DNA of 64,000 nt from Novosphingobium sp. Fuku2-ISO-50 (GCF_001519055.1 NZ_KQ954298.1:43880-107879), one strand, 5' to 3'. Counted from the stretch's first letter, positions 8,362-16,851 are shown. Translations and numbers: made by a program. The notes: generated by a model from the letters alone, not told the origin.

Positions 8362-10029
8362 TTATGCATGCTGCTTTTCAATGAGGTGAACCTCGACCGT
8401 GAACCCCATGAGTTCAAGCCTTTGCGCGGCCGATCTCAAGCTGACTTTACTGAAGAAGGGCAGGCCAAGATTCTTCGAGCGCTTGTAAGCATGGCGCATG
8501 ATGCCATACACAATTCGGTACTCGGACGTGGTTGGCTTCTTCTGCCGACCGTCAGGCAGGATGCTCTCGAACCCCTTCTTCTTAGTTTCCTTTTGCCGCT
8601 TCAGCGCTTTGGTGCGCATCTCAATGCGGAAGGTGGCATCGCGCACGAACGATTCCGCCGAGACTACGCCTTGATTCCATAAGTGGCTGATCGGATCCGA
8701 TCCATGCCCATCCTTCAGATGAATAAAGGCCTTATCCCGTGACAAGAAATCGCATGGCTCGATATTAGCACCGGTGGCGCTGGCAGGCGAGACCTTGACC
8801 TGGTCTAGCATCAGTAAGTCCGGATCGGCATTGAGTTCGTTTATCAACTCTCGCTCGTTGAGCGCCTTGGTCTTCGCAACCAAGGGCTTCTTGCTGAGAA
8901 ACTTCTGGAAATCGGCTTCGACACTTTGGTAAAAATTGTTGTCGATGCAGTACCAGTCTCCCGCAAACAGAACATAAGTGCTGCCCTTGTGCATGGTCTC
9001 GAACACCATGCAGTCGTAGACCTTGCGCCTGTTTGGTCGCTGACCTTGGCCATCGATGACGACCCGGACCTCATGGCTAGCCTTGATATCCTGTATGCAG
9101 GTGAGCTCCGCTGGCCTGCCGCTCTTCAATTCCTGAATGTAATCCTCGATCGTCAGTTCGCCGTAGGCCCTTTTACTGCCGCTGCGGAAGCCAACGCCGA
9201 AAAAACCGATCTCGTGGGACTGTTCCGGATCGATGACCTCAGGGATCGTGAGGTGGAGGTCGGAGGGCTGGTCTGCCAGCAAGAGCTGAACCTCGTTGTA
9301 GATGAGATCGTCGAGGGTTTCGGCAATATCGGCCTCCCGCACAGGCGTGACCTGATCGATGAAGGCATAGTCCTTCTTGTAATCCTGTGCCTCGAACAGC
9401 TTGAGCGCTTTCCGGCACTTGTTGGCAATGGTGGTAGGAATGATACGGGTGTTTAGCGTCAGAGCGTCGCGACCGGCGAGAGAATTGGCGAAATCGGTAT
9501 CGGTTGGCACTCCGCCCGCTAGACGGAAAAGGTCTCGTTCGACATCGATCCCGAACCCACCCAGGTCGGACTTACGACTTGCCTGCATGCGCTTCTGGAA
9601 CGACGTTGCATCGAGTGTTGCAACATCGACGTTTTTAAGGCTGGCCCTTGCCACCGAATTGAGCGCGACCTTGAGGCCGAAGTTGCGTTCGAACGCATTC
9701 GCCTGGAGTGAGAGGTGGGCAGCGCCAAAGGCGAACGCGAAAGTCCGCTTACTTTTCTTCCCCGTGGTGACGTCGAGAAACAGTACCGCCGAACAACTCT
9801 GGTTCTGGAGTTTGAGCGGGTCGCCTACAACGAAGGCGTTGACGAAACCAAGCCAGCCAGGGGCAGACCCGCCGGTCTGTTCGTGGAACAGCCTGCCGGT
9901 GGTTGCCGCCTGTTCCGCTAGCTTCTTGTTATCGCGGACGGCTTCATCGACAGTATAATCCTTGCGCAGCAGGCGAATTGAAATCGTGGATGTAGAATCG
10001 GCTGGCGCTTTGGTGCGTTTCGCAATCAT
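8362..10029 (-). CDS. DUF6119 / TIGR04141-family sporadically distributed protein
   Basis: A protein of about 555 residues. The segment TFAFAFGAAHLSLQANAFERNFGLKVALNSV is characteristic of the TIGR04141 family, whose members share the E-x-x-FGL-x-x-A-LN motif. A later part (VLFAGDWYCIDNNFY) matches the family's second conserved block. The function is unknown; members occur patchily, often near restriction or other defence genes. The frame opens at 10053, but I prefer ATG 10029 (MIAKRTKAP), because GGGGAGG lies 9 bases before it. The C-terminal 130 residues are basic (KALKRQKETKKKG). It is divergent from the QueC-like operon, so this may be an accessory island rather than one system. Confidence 0.75.
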   Translation of the reverse strand: MIAKRTKAPADSTSTISIRLLRKDYTVDEAVRDNKKLAEQAATTGRLFHEQTGGSAPGWLGFVNAFVVGDPLKLQNQSCSAVLFLDVTTGKKSKRTFAFAFGAAHLSLQANAFERNFGLKVALNSVARASLKNVDVATLDATSFQKRMQASRKSDLGGFGIDVERDLFRLAGGVPTDTDFANSLAGRDALTLNTRIIPTTIANKCRKALKLFEAQDYKKDYAFIDQVTPVREADIAETLDDLIYNEVQLLLADQPSDLHLTIPEVIDPEQSHEIGFFGVGFRSGSKRAYGELTIEDYIQELKSGRPAELTCIQDIKASHEVRVVIDGQGQRPNRRKVYDCMVFETMHKGSTYVLFAGDWYCIDNNFYQSVEADFQKFLSKKPLVAKTKALNERELINELNADPDLLMLDQVKVSPASATGANIEPCDFLSRDKAFIHLKDGHGSDPISHLWNQGVVSAESFVRDATFRIEMRTKALKRQKETKKKGFESILPDGRQKKPTTSEYRIVYGIMRHAYKRSKNLGLPFFSKVSLRSAAQRLELMGFTVEVHLIEKQHA

Positions 10030-10508
10030 CAGCATTGGCCTCCCCAATCTCATATCGAGGGAGGATATAGAATGTTCTGTTGTATTTTAAGGGATTTTAT
10101 CGCCCGAAATTGCCTTTGTTCAATTTTGGGGCACTAGTCCGTAAGTCTGTGTACATCCTCTCTCACCCAAGTCACGCATCAGATAATTTTTCTTCCTACG
10201 AACCTGACAGCGCGAGGCCATAAAACTTCGCGTTCGGTGCCCATGCTGACCGGCTTAATCTATGACCCCCACGATCGCATTAGGAGGAGGGAATGTCGGG
10301 CGTGTTGGCGGATAAGTTTATACGTTGAATGGATTGTGTGCGTCCAGACGGCGCTGCTGGTTGATGCGATGCTCGGGTCAATCCACAATTTAATCGTAAT
10401 GCTGTGAGTTTGCTCAAGAGCGATCGGCAGGGCCGTGTCAGGTACTACCCATAAAGATGTTGACATTGTCAGGCTTTTCCTTCACTCAAGCTGACAGGAG
10501 GGCTTCGT
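10030..10508. other. Divergent intergenic region between DUF6119 gene and QueC-like operon
   Basis: About 480 bp with lower GC than the flanks. It must hold the promoters of both divergent units. A perfect palindrome TGACATTGTCA lies near the right end. No convincing gene was found; a 68-codon minus-strand ORF at 10260-10466 lacks a ribosome-binding site and family features. Confidence 0.6.
10461..10471. promoter_or_regulatory. Palindrome TGACATTGTCA, candidate operator of the QueC-like operon
   Basis: A perfect 5-1-5 palindrome 38 bp before the first start codon of the operon. It includes a TTGACA hexamer at 10460-10465 that could be a -35 element, though no good -10 follows at 17 bp. The third gene of the operon has an XRE helix-turn-helix domain and is the obvious candidate to bind here; this is inference. 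Confidence 0.4.
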
Positions 10509-11078
10509 ATGAGTGATGGTCCGTACCGTTCGTTGCCGATGTCGCCGAAGTGGAAGCAGGCCGCTAAGCGAGCCTATCTGTCATCGTTCTCGCCTTCTGA
10601 AATCTCTGAAGCCCTTCAGCAGGCGGCGGAGCGTGACTGTCGTGCGGAGCTGTCGACCGGCCTCTTGCGCAAGGTAACAACGTTGCTTATCGGGCCGGAC
10701 GAGCCGGGGCTCTTCTTCGATTTACGGATCACCGACCTAAATGCGCTACACCGCGAATGCGCTTCGACCATGGAGCATGGGTTCGTGAGCAACGCGATCG
10801 AGGCGCTGCAGAACGGCGAGCGCGGTCAGGCAGCACTCCAGTGGGCGGCCGAGGCCAGCGTGTCGGATCGCCTGCTTGCCGGCAGTCGCCAAATTGAGGA
10901 ACATGTGCAACGCGAAGCTACCGATTACCGGGCTCGATCCACTCGCTCGCGGCTCGAAGAGGCGCATGGCGGTGTAGAAGTGTCTGGCGTCGCGCGGATG
11001 ATGTTGCGTGCTCCTAACGCGCCAGCGCGAACCCGCACCGTTGTCTATTCCGGTCTCGATGATGGACCTGCATTGTGA
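10509..11078 (+). CDS. Small unknown protein, first gene of the QueC-like operon
   Basis: 189 residues, cytosolic, mostly helical by composition. The start is supported by ACAGGAGGG about 7 bases before the ATG. It begins MSDGPYRSLPMSPKWK and ends with VVYSGLDDGPAL; these conserved-looking ends frame a helical middle with no enzymatic motif. I recall similar SDGPxRSLPM proteins next to QueC-like genes, but could not check this. The stop overlaps the GTG start of the QueC-like gene, so the two are made together and probably interact. It could be the protein substrate or partner of the PP-loop enzyme, by analogy with QatB beside QatC. That is inference. Confidence 0.6.
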   Translation: MSDGPYRSLPMSPKWKQAAKRAYLSSFSPSEISEALQQAAERDCRAELSTGLLRKVTTLLIGPDEPGLFFDLRITDLNALHRECASTMEHGFVSNAIEALQNGERGQAALQWAAEASVSDRLLAGSRQIEEHVQREATDYRARSTRSRLEEAHGGVEVSGVARMMLRAPNAPARTRTVVYSGLDDGPAL

Positions 11079-12463
11079 CTGCCAAGACATATCATGTCGC
11101 AAACGCGGTGCCTCACCGTGTTGATGCTATCGAGCCAGGAGAATTGGCACGCGACGGCGCGCGCGTGGCTACGCTTGGTGAGACCATAACTTTGTCGATC
11201 GAAGGGCTGAAGGACTTCTTCTTTGCCAGTTGGCGTCCTGATCTGATCGACCTGCTCGTGATCGCAGCCGCCGTCGAATATTGCGATCTTAGCGTTCGGC
11301 GGCCGGCATGGGGCTGGGCACGGTCGTTTGACCTGTTAGTCGCGGTGGATGAGGATGAGAAATGGGGCTCGCCGCCGGTTCGTAACGCACTCGAGGAAGC
11401 GCTCGCTTTTCTTACCGGAGATCGGTGGAGTGTGAGCTTTACCAAACGCCGCAATCCAGTCGAGGAGACCAAGTCTCGTCGCCTCGATCTCGACACCCCC
11501 GACAAGGTGATCATGCCTTATAGCGACGGGCTCGATTCCCGGGCAGTCGCCGCGATCGTCGAGGAACAGGAGAAAGGCGGCCTCGTCCGTGTCCGCCTCG
11601 GCTCTAAGGGCGTCGATAGTGCGAAGGTTCCGCGCAAAAAGCGTCGTTTCGCTATCGTTCCGTTCGACGTGAAGCTGGGCAAGCGGCAGCGCGTCGAATC
11701 GTCTGCTCGCTCACGTGGCTTCAAGTTCGCGATCATCACAGGCATCGCCGCGCAACTGGCGCCCGTCAGCCGTATCGTGGTTACAGAGAGCGGGCAGGGT
11801 GCGCTTGGACCCATCCTTGCCTCGTCCGGACAGGGCTATCCCGACTATCGCGTCCATCCCGCATTTACCCGACGTATCGAGAGGCTGTTCCTAGCCCTCA
11901 CCGACAAGGCCCCAACCTATGAATATCCTCGTATCTGGCACACCAAGGGCGAAACTCTCGCCGCGGCGAGCGCGCTTGCCAACCCACCAACCTGGCACGA
12001 TACGCGTTCGTGCTGGCAGGATTCTCGTCGCGTCAGCTTTGAAGGCGAGCGCCGTCAGTGCGGTATCTGTGCAGCTTGCATGTTGCGACGTATGAGCATC
12101 CACAGCGCTGGGATCGACGAGCCAAACTCGCGGTATATCTGGGAAAACCTCGGCGCGGCCGAGATGGAAGACGGCATCGTGGCAGGTTTCTCCGGCATGT
12201 CACCCGCTTTTCGCGAATATGGGCTCGCCGGCATCCTGCATCTCGATCATCTCGCGGCGCTCAGCGGCTCTGCTCTGCATGAGCGAGTTGTCCGCCGGGT
12301 CGCGCGTGAAACCGCCGATGCGCTTGGGATCGAGATGTCCGAAGGCGAACGAGCCCTAAAGAGCTTGCTTGCACGACACCGATTGGAGTGGCTTGGCTTC
12401 CTAGCCAGCCTAGGCAGTCGTTCGTTCGTCGCCCGAGTGGCCATGGTGTCACCATGGCACTGA
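11075..12463 (+). CDS. QueC-like PP-loop enzyme, defence-type
   Basis: A 462-residue protein with a PP-loop ATP pyrophosphatase motif SDGLDS at residues 150-155; QueC has SGGxDS, so the second position is changed to Asp. Near the C-terminus is a four-cysteine zinc site, Cys313 then CGICAACMLRR (Cys329, Cys332, Cys335), the arrangement seen in QueC. QueC makes preQ0 with ATP; QueC-like enzymes without other queuosine genes nearby, as here, occur in anti-phage systems such as Qat and type IV CBASS. The first 140 residues form an extra domain without recognised motifs. GTG start 11075 overlaps the preceding stop. No other queuosine-pathway gene is in the window, which argues against housekeeping tRNA modification. 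Confidence 0.8.
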   Translation: MTAKTYHVANAVPHRVDAIEPGELARDGARVATLGETITLSIEGLKDFFFASWRPDLIDLLVIAAAVEYCDLSVRRPAWGWARSFDLLVAVDEDEKWGSPPVRNALEEALAFLTGDRWSVSFTKRRNPVEETKSRRLDLDTPDKVIMPYSDGLDSRAVAAIVEEQEKGGLVRVRLGSKGVDSAKVPRKKRRFAIVPFDVKLGKRQRVESSARSRGFKFAIITGIAAQLAPVSRIVVTESGQGALGPILASSGQGYPDYRVHPAFTRRIERLFLALTDKAPTYEYPRIWHTKGETLAAASALANPPTWHDTRSCWQDSRRVSFEGERRQCGICAACMLRRMSIHSAGIDEPNSRYIWENLGAAEMEDGIVAGFSGMSPAFREYGLAGILHLDHLAALSGSALHERVVRRVARETADALGIEMSEGERALKSLLARHRLEWLGFLASLGSRSFVARVAMVSPWH

Positions 12464-13635
12464 TTCCGGACAGCCTATCGCCGAAGAATTTGGGAGACTT
12501 GCTCCGTCAGGCTCGCGAGAACGCGAGGATCACTCAGGCTGCTGCGGCAGCCCTGCTTGATGTCGCGCGCACCACTGTGGTCGCGATGGAACAGGGGCAG
12601 CGTCGGCCGAGGGTCGACGAGCTGCAAAAACTCGCGGTGTTCTATGGCCTGTCGCTCAATGAGTTGCTCCGCCAGGATAGCGTCCGCGTCGATTTGCGGC
12701 CGCGTTTCCGTCAAACCGGCGAGCAGAACGACAGGCTGCAAGCTGCGGTCGATCTGCTCAACCATCTCGTTCAGGCCGAGGTGGAGTTAGAGGATGTGTT
12801 GGGCATCCAGCGCACGCGACTCGATCCGCCGGAGCGTCCGCTGCTGCCGGGCAATGTCGGATCTCAGGCTGAGCAGGACGCAGCTGAACTCCGGCTATGG
12901 CTGGGCTTAGGACTGGCGCCGGTCCATGATATAGTGAGCCTGCTTGAACTGCAGCTGGGCGCGCGTGTCTATATCCGCAAGCTCGATCCGAAGATTTCCG
13001 GCCTTTACGCCTTCGACGAACGTGCAGGTGCCTGCATCCTACTCAATGCCGACCATCCGCGTGAGCGCCGCACCCAATCCGGTGCGCACGAACTGGGGCA
13101 TTTCATTTCGACTCGTCACGCGCCGGATACGCTTCATGACGGCACCCTCGAATCGACCCGTGAGGAGCGCTATGCGAACACTTTTGCGCGCTGTTTCCTC
13201 ACTCCGGCTCGAGCCGTGCATGTCAAATTCCAGGAGCTGACTGCCGGTGCTTCCAAGCTAACCCGCCGGCACATCATCCTGCTCGCCCATATCTTCGGGG
13301 TGTCACGTGAGGCGATGGTGCGCCGCCTTGAGGAGCTGGGGCTCGCAAAGCCCGGTACCTGGGATTGGTTTGTCCATCAGGGTGGCATCACCGATGCGCA
13401 GGCACGGGAGGTGCTCGGTGACCTGATCCTGCCGGACGATGCAAAAATAGACGCGCGGCGCCAGATTTCGATGCGCATGGGTGTGATGGCTAGCGAAAGC
13501 TGGCGCCAGGCTCTGCTGAGCGAGGGGCAGATTGCCAGGCTCCTTCACATTGACCGCGTCGACGCTCGAGCCCTTATTGACGAGTTTGAAGCGGAAGGAG
13601 CTGAGACGGATGGATCCCGTTCGTTTTCGGCCTGA
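12454..13635 (+). CDS. XRE helix-turn-helix fused to ImmA/IrrE metallopeptidase
   Basis: A 393-residue two-domain protein. Residues about 10-70 are an XRE-type helix-turn-helix (NLGDLLRQARENARITQAAAAALL...TTVVAMEQGQRRP). The zinc peptidase motif HELGH is at residues 212-216, followed by a RYANTFARCFLTP segment typical of ImmA/IrrE (COG2856). Such proteins cleave a partner repressor or sense and regulate conflict modules. I choose ATG 12454, which overlaps the QueC-like stop by 10 bp; the frame is open further back to 12388, but that would give a 76-bp overlap. It likely regulates this operon, perhaps through the palindrome at 10461, and may trigger it by proteolysis. Confidence 0.85.
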   Translation: MALIPDSLSPKNLGDLLRQARENARITQAAAAALLDVARTTVVAMEQGQRRPRVDELQKLAVFYGLSLNELLRQDSVRVDLRPRFRQTGEQNDRLQAAVDLLNHLVQAEVELEDVLGIQRTRLDPPERPLLPGNVGSQAEQDAAELRLWLGLGLAPVHDIVSLLELQLGARVYIRKLDPKISGLYAFDERAGACILLNADHPRERRTQSGAHELGHFISTRHAPDTLHDGTLESTREERYANTFARCFLTPARAVHVKFQELTAGASKLTRRHIILLAHIFGVSREAMVRRLEELGLAKPGTWDWFVHQGGITDAQAREVLGDLILPDDAKIDARRQISMRMGVMASESWRQALLSEGQIARLLHIDRVDARALIDEFEAEGAETDGSRSFSA

Positions 13636-14257
13636 ACCACCGCTTGTCGCCGACGCTAGCGTCTGGGTAAACCTTGTCGCCGGAGGCCGTGCGACCGACG
13701 TGCTGCGCGCTTTGGCCGCGTCTACAATCATTCCAAGCATCGTGCTCGGCGAACTTGAACGTGGTCGCGATAGGGGGCGTAGCACCTACGCTGCTATCAC
13801 GCCGCTGATCGCGGACGGTTACATAACTGTAATGGATTTGCCGGAGGCAGCAGAGGGCATCTACCTGAGCTTGGTTGCGGGACGAGCCAGTCAGACATTG
13901 GATGACGGGGAGGCGGCTACACTTGCGCTCGCTCTTCACCTCGGCACAACTGCTTTGATCGACGAGCGCAAGGCAATTGGCGTCGCCACAGCACGTTTTC
14001 CTGACTTGACCGTCGCCACGACCACCGACCTTCTACTAAGCGCACAGATCCGCTTGATGCTGGACGCTGACACGCTTGCTACGGTGCTGTTCGCGTCGCT
14101 TACGCAAGCGCGAATGCGGGTTCCCGACCATCTTCTCAATGAGGTCTGTGACTGCCTCGGACCCGAAAGAGTGCGGCTGTGCTTGAGCCTTCCCGCGCGT
14201 GTCCGGACCGGTCTGGCCGACGCAGCCGAAGCTTCGGAAATTCGCGACTCCGATTGA
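13610..14257 (+). CDS. PIN-domain-like nuclease
   Basis: 215 residues with the acidic residue pattern of PIN nucleases: Asp15 in LVADASVWVNL, Glu48 in PSIVLGELERG, Asp99 and Glu101 in LDDGEAATLALA, and Asp118 in ALIDERKA. PIN proteins bind metal and usually cut RNA. ATG 13610 has a GGAAGGAGC site upstream and overlaps the ImmA gene by 26 bp, so it belongs to the same operon. The C-terminal 75 residues extend beyond a minimal PIN fold. No separate VapB-type antitoxin gene is next to it; the upstream genes may control its activity. It is the probable toxic or effector component, by inference. Confidence 0.78.
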   Translation: MDPVRFRPEPPLVADASVWVNLVAGGRATDVLRALAASTIIPSIVLGELERGRDRGRSTYAAITPLIADGYITVMDLPEAAEGIYLSLVAGRASQTLDDGEAATLALALHLGTTALIDERKAIGVATARFPDLTVATTTDLLLSAQIRLMLDADTLATVLFASLTQARMRVPDHLLNEVCDCLGPERVRLCLSLPARVRTGLADAAEASEIRDSD

Positions 14258-14360
14258 AAGAAATCGAAGCACTCTTGGTCAGTCACTGCCGGCCCAGCTT
14301 ACCATGCTTGTGAACCTATGGCAGCTATTGACGGGCAAGTTTGGACCCGCGAATGGCCGT

Positions 14361-14376
14361 TAGACCCGAAATCGAC
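14361..14376 (+). repeat. IS630 left terminal inverted repeat
   Basis: TTAGACCCGAAATCGA, including the TA target base pair; it pairs with 15393-15408 with two mismatches. Confidence 0.82.
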
Positions 14377-15405
14377 CACATTGAATCGCTGGGGATTCCC
14401 AAGGCGGCGATTTTCTGATTCAGGATGCTGGCTGGTATGGAGGTCAGCATGGATGCGGCCATATTCGGATGATCTGCGCGGTCGGGTTGTTGCTGCGATG
14501 GAAGGTGGGCTCAGTTGTCGGTTAGCGGCGGAGCGGTTTGGGGTTGCGCCGAGTACGGCGGGGAACTGGCATCGGCTTTATCGGACCAAGAAGAGTTACG
14601 CCCCTCTTTCGATTGGGGGTGACCGGCGTTCGAAGTTGCTCGATGAGCTTGGCTGGCTGTCGGAACGGCTGGCATTGGTTCCCGATCTGACGCTGGCTGA
14701 AGTCCGCAATGAACTGGCTGGGCGCGGGATCAATGTCAGCTATGCGGGGGGGCAGCGCACAGTGAAGCGGCTCGGACTGCGCTTCAAAAAAAACGATATT
14801 TGCGACTGAGCAGGATCGTCCAGACGTTGCTTTGGCTCGCCAGCTTTGGCGGGCATGTCAGACCGGCCTGGACTTTAGGCGCCTTGTCTTTGTTGATGAA
14901 ACGAGCACGAACACTGCGATGACGCGGACGCATGGCTGGGGTCACAAGGGCAGGAAGCTCTTTGCCAAAGCCCCGCACGGTCACTGGATGACATCGACCT
15001 TCGTGGCGGGGCTGGCCCATGATGGCATCCTCGCACCGCAGTTATTGCCTTGTCCAATGACCGGTATGATCTTCCGCCAGTGGCTCGAAGAATGTCTGAT
15101 CCCCGAAATGACGCCTGGCAGCATCGTCATCGCCGACAATTTGCCAGCCCATAAAGTCGCCGGCATCCGCAAATGCCTCGAAGATGCAGGGATGGGCCTG
15201 CTCTACCTTCCGGCCTACAGCCCGGACTTCAATCCGATCGAGCAGGTCTTTGCTAAACTCAAGGCCTTGCTCCGGCGGATGGCACCAAGGTCATTCGACG
15301 CAATCTGCGATGCCATTAAAATCATCCTCGAAAAGTTCCAGCCAAACGAATGCTCAAACTACCTCAGACATTCCGGATATGTGCAGATGTGATCGATTCT
15401 GGGTC
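14364..15405 (+). mobile_element. IS630-family insertion sequence, 1042 bp
   Basis: Terminal inverted repeats match at 14 of 16 positions: TTAGACCCGAAATCGA on the left and, read from the other strand, TTAGACCCAGAATCGA on the right. Taking TA as the duplicated target (14362-14363 and 15406-15407), the element spans 14364-15405, a normal IS630 size. It carries one transposase frame with a frameshift. It separates the PIN gene from the Fic gene. Outside the element, GAATGGCCG on the left and CGGCCATTC on the right are complementary, so it seems to have landed in a small palindrome. Confidence 0.88.
14453..15392 (+). CDS. IS630-family transposase, frame interrupted at an A8 tract
   Basis: DDE transposase of about 312 residues if the two frames are joined. 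The first frame (14453-14809, MRPYSDDLRGRVV) contains the helix-turn-helix region. The second frame (to 15392) holds the catalytic residues: Asp in VFVDET, Asp in IADNLPAHK and Glu in FNPIEQVFAK. The switch is at eight adenines (14786-14793). Removing one A, or a +1 shift, gives the continuous sequence KKTIFATEQDRPDVALARQ, which looks like normal IS630. Programmed slippage, a real inactivating insertion or a homopolymer sequencing error are all possible. The conserved DDE residues argue for recent activity. Confidence 0.82.
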
Positions 15406-15408
15406 TAA
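15393..15408 (-). repeat. IS630 right terminal inverted repeat
   Basis: TCGATTCTGGGTCTAA begins directly after the transposase stop codon and mirrors the left end. Confidence 0.82.
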
Positions 15409-15461
15409 GTTGGCGCTGTCTGCCTCGGCCATTCATTGCACGAAATCGACGTGGCGGATCA

Positions 15462-16841
15462 TCAAGACTGTCCTGTTTGAGTCCATCCCAGACGCCAAGT
15501 CGAAAATTCGGAGGGGCGGACCTGATACCGCGCAAAATTGCCCTCATGCAGACCGAGCAATTCCGTCTCCACCACCTCGATAAATTGGTCCTGTTCCTCT
15601 GGGGGGATGATCTGGCGCGCAACGGCGGCGAGATGCGCGCGCGCCGCCTGCCGGTTCATCGGCCCACGGATAACATCCCGGATGGTATCGCGCAGGCTGT
15701 CACGGTAGCGCAACCGGAACGGATCGGGCTCGCCCAGCGATTGGCGGACCGCAGCATAGCGGGCGGATGATCGTTCACAGGCCCACACGAACACGTCGCG
15801 TAGCAAACTGATGTCGTTGCGTTCATACACCGCCAGTGTCGCGCTGGTATACAGATCCCCCGGAACTTCAGTGAACGAAAGCGGCGCCAGGTTTGCCTTG
15901 ATCAACGGAATGTTGGCGGCAAGGCGCGATACGCGTTTGTTCACATCATCGAAGGGCTGCAGATAAGGAAGGTGGACCATCATGAAGAAAGCTTGCTCGA
16001 ACGGGTCGTCGATCGCAGACGCCGTGGCAAGGATCTGGTCAAAGCACTCTTCAATCAGGTCAGGTACTTCCAGAGGATAGAATGTGGAACCGTCGATGCC
16101 GACGATAATATGCCGCAACCGACCAACAGCCGAATGGTCCGTCAACAGATTGTTGGCCAAGAGCGCGTGCAGGTTGAGGATCGTATAGCGATTGAACCCG
16201 ATGTCGTCGGCGTTGCCGACGAGAAATTCGATTGCATCTTTGTGGTTGAGGATCATCTGCGCTTCGCGCTGGCCCCGGCCTTCGGCGGCCTCACCGAAAT
16301 CCAGCAGGCGCCGGGTGTCGAGCAGCGAATATGTGTTGCCCTCCAGCCGACTGGAATTCCACGCGAGATCGATCAGCAGGCGGTTCAGGATCTGTTTTGC
16401 GTAAGTCCCGGCGGCTGCGGCCTCGATCCTCGGTTTGCCGACCAACGCCAGATGCGCGCGCTGGTGCGGGCTCAGGTAAAAGGTTTCGTTTGGCCTGTAG
16501 CGCGCGAGAAAATCGCGATCATAGCCGACCGGATGTCGGGCTGTAATTGGTTGGCGGACATAGGCGAGGGCCGCATTGCCCTCGGGCGATATGGGGATGA
16601 TTCCGGTCGCATCGGGGGCGACCATGGCACTTGTGCCGAGATGATAACGGGCGGCGCGACCGTCCCCCGCAAGGCGCAGGCGACCGGCATTCACCAGTGC
16701 GCGAAGGCGATACTGGAGTGTACGTTTTGCGCCGGGAATGGCGAGTGACTCGATGATCTGCGCTGCCGAAGCGCCGCCGGGATGCCGGCCCACCGCCGCC
16801 TCGATTGCAGCCAGATCGGCTTCGGAAATCAGCCTTGCCAC
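15462..16841 (-). CDS. Fic-fold protein with N-terminal winged helix
   Basis: 459 residues. The N-terminal 70 residues form a winged-helix DNA-binding region (SEADLAAIEAAVGRHPGGASAAQII). The Fic core has the alpha-inhibitory-like motif SSRLEGNTYS and the active-site-like loop HLPYLQPFDDVNKRVSR. In canonical Fic AMP-transferases this loop is HxFxDGNGRxxR; here Gln295 stands where the catalytic His is expected, and GNG is VNK, so transferase activity is doubtful or altered. I choose GTG 16841 as start because AAAGGAG lies 5 bases before it; the frame itself is open from 16898. The operator-covered promoter upstream suggests it represses its own gene. Confidence 0.85.
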   Translation of the reverse strand: MARLISEADLAAIEAAVGRHPGGASAAQIIESLAIPGAKRTLQYRLRALVNAGRLRLAGDGRAARYHLGTSAMVAPDATGIIPISPEGNAALAYVRQPITARHPVGYDRDFLARYRPNETFYLSPHQRAHLALVGKPRIEAAAAGTYAKQILNRLLIDLAWNSSRLEGNTYSLLDTRRLLDFGEAAEGRGQREAQMILNHKDAIEFLVGNADDIGFNRYTILNLHALLANNLLTDHSAVGRLRHIIVGIDGSTFYPLEVPDLIEECFDQILATASAIDDPFEQAFFMMVHLPYLQPFDDVNKRVSRLAANIPLIKANLAPLSFTEVPGDLYTSATLAVYERNDISLLRDVFVWACERSSARYAAVRQSLGEPDPFRLRYRDSLRDTIRDVIRGPMNRQAARAHLAAVARQIIPPEEQDQFIEVVETELLGLHEGNFARYQVRPSEFSTWRLGWTQTGQS

Positions 16842-16851
16842 ACGCACTCCT

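Noticed and set aside
10260..10466. 68-codon minus-strand ORF in the divergent promoter region
   Set aside because: No ribosome-binding site or family signature; it overlaps likely regulatory DNA.
12388..12453. Longer start for the XRE-ImmA/IrrE gene
   Set aside because: It would overlap the QueC-like gene by 76 bp; the helix-turn-helix begins after ATG 12454.
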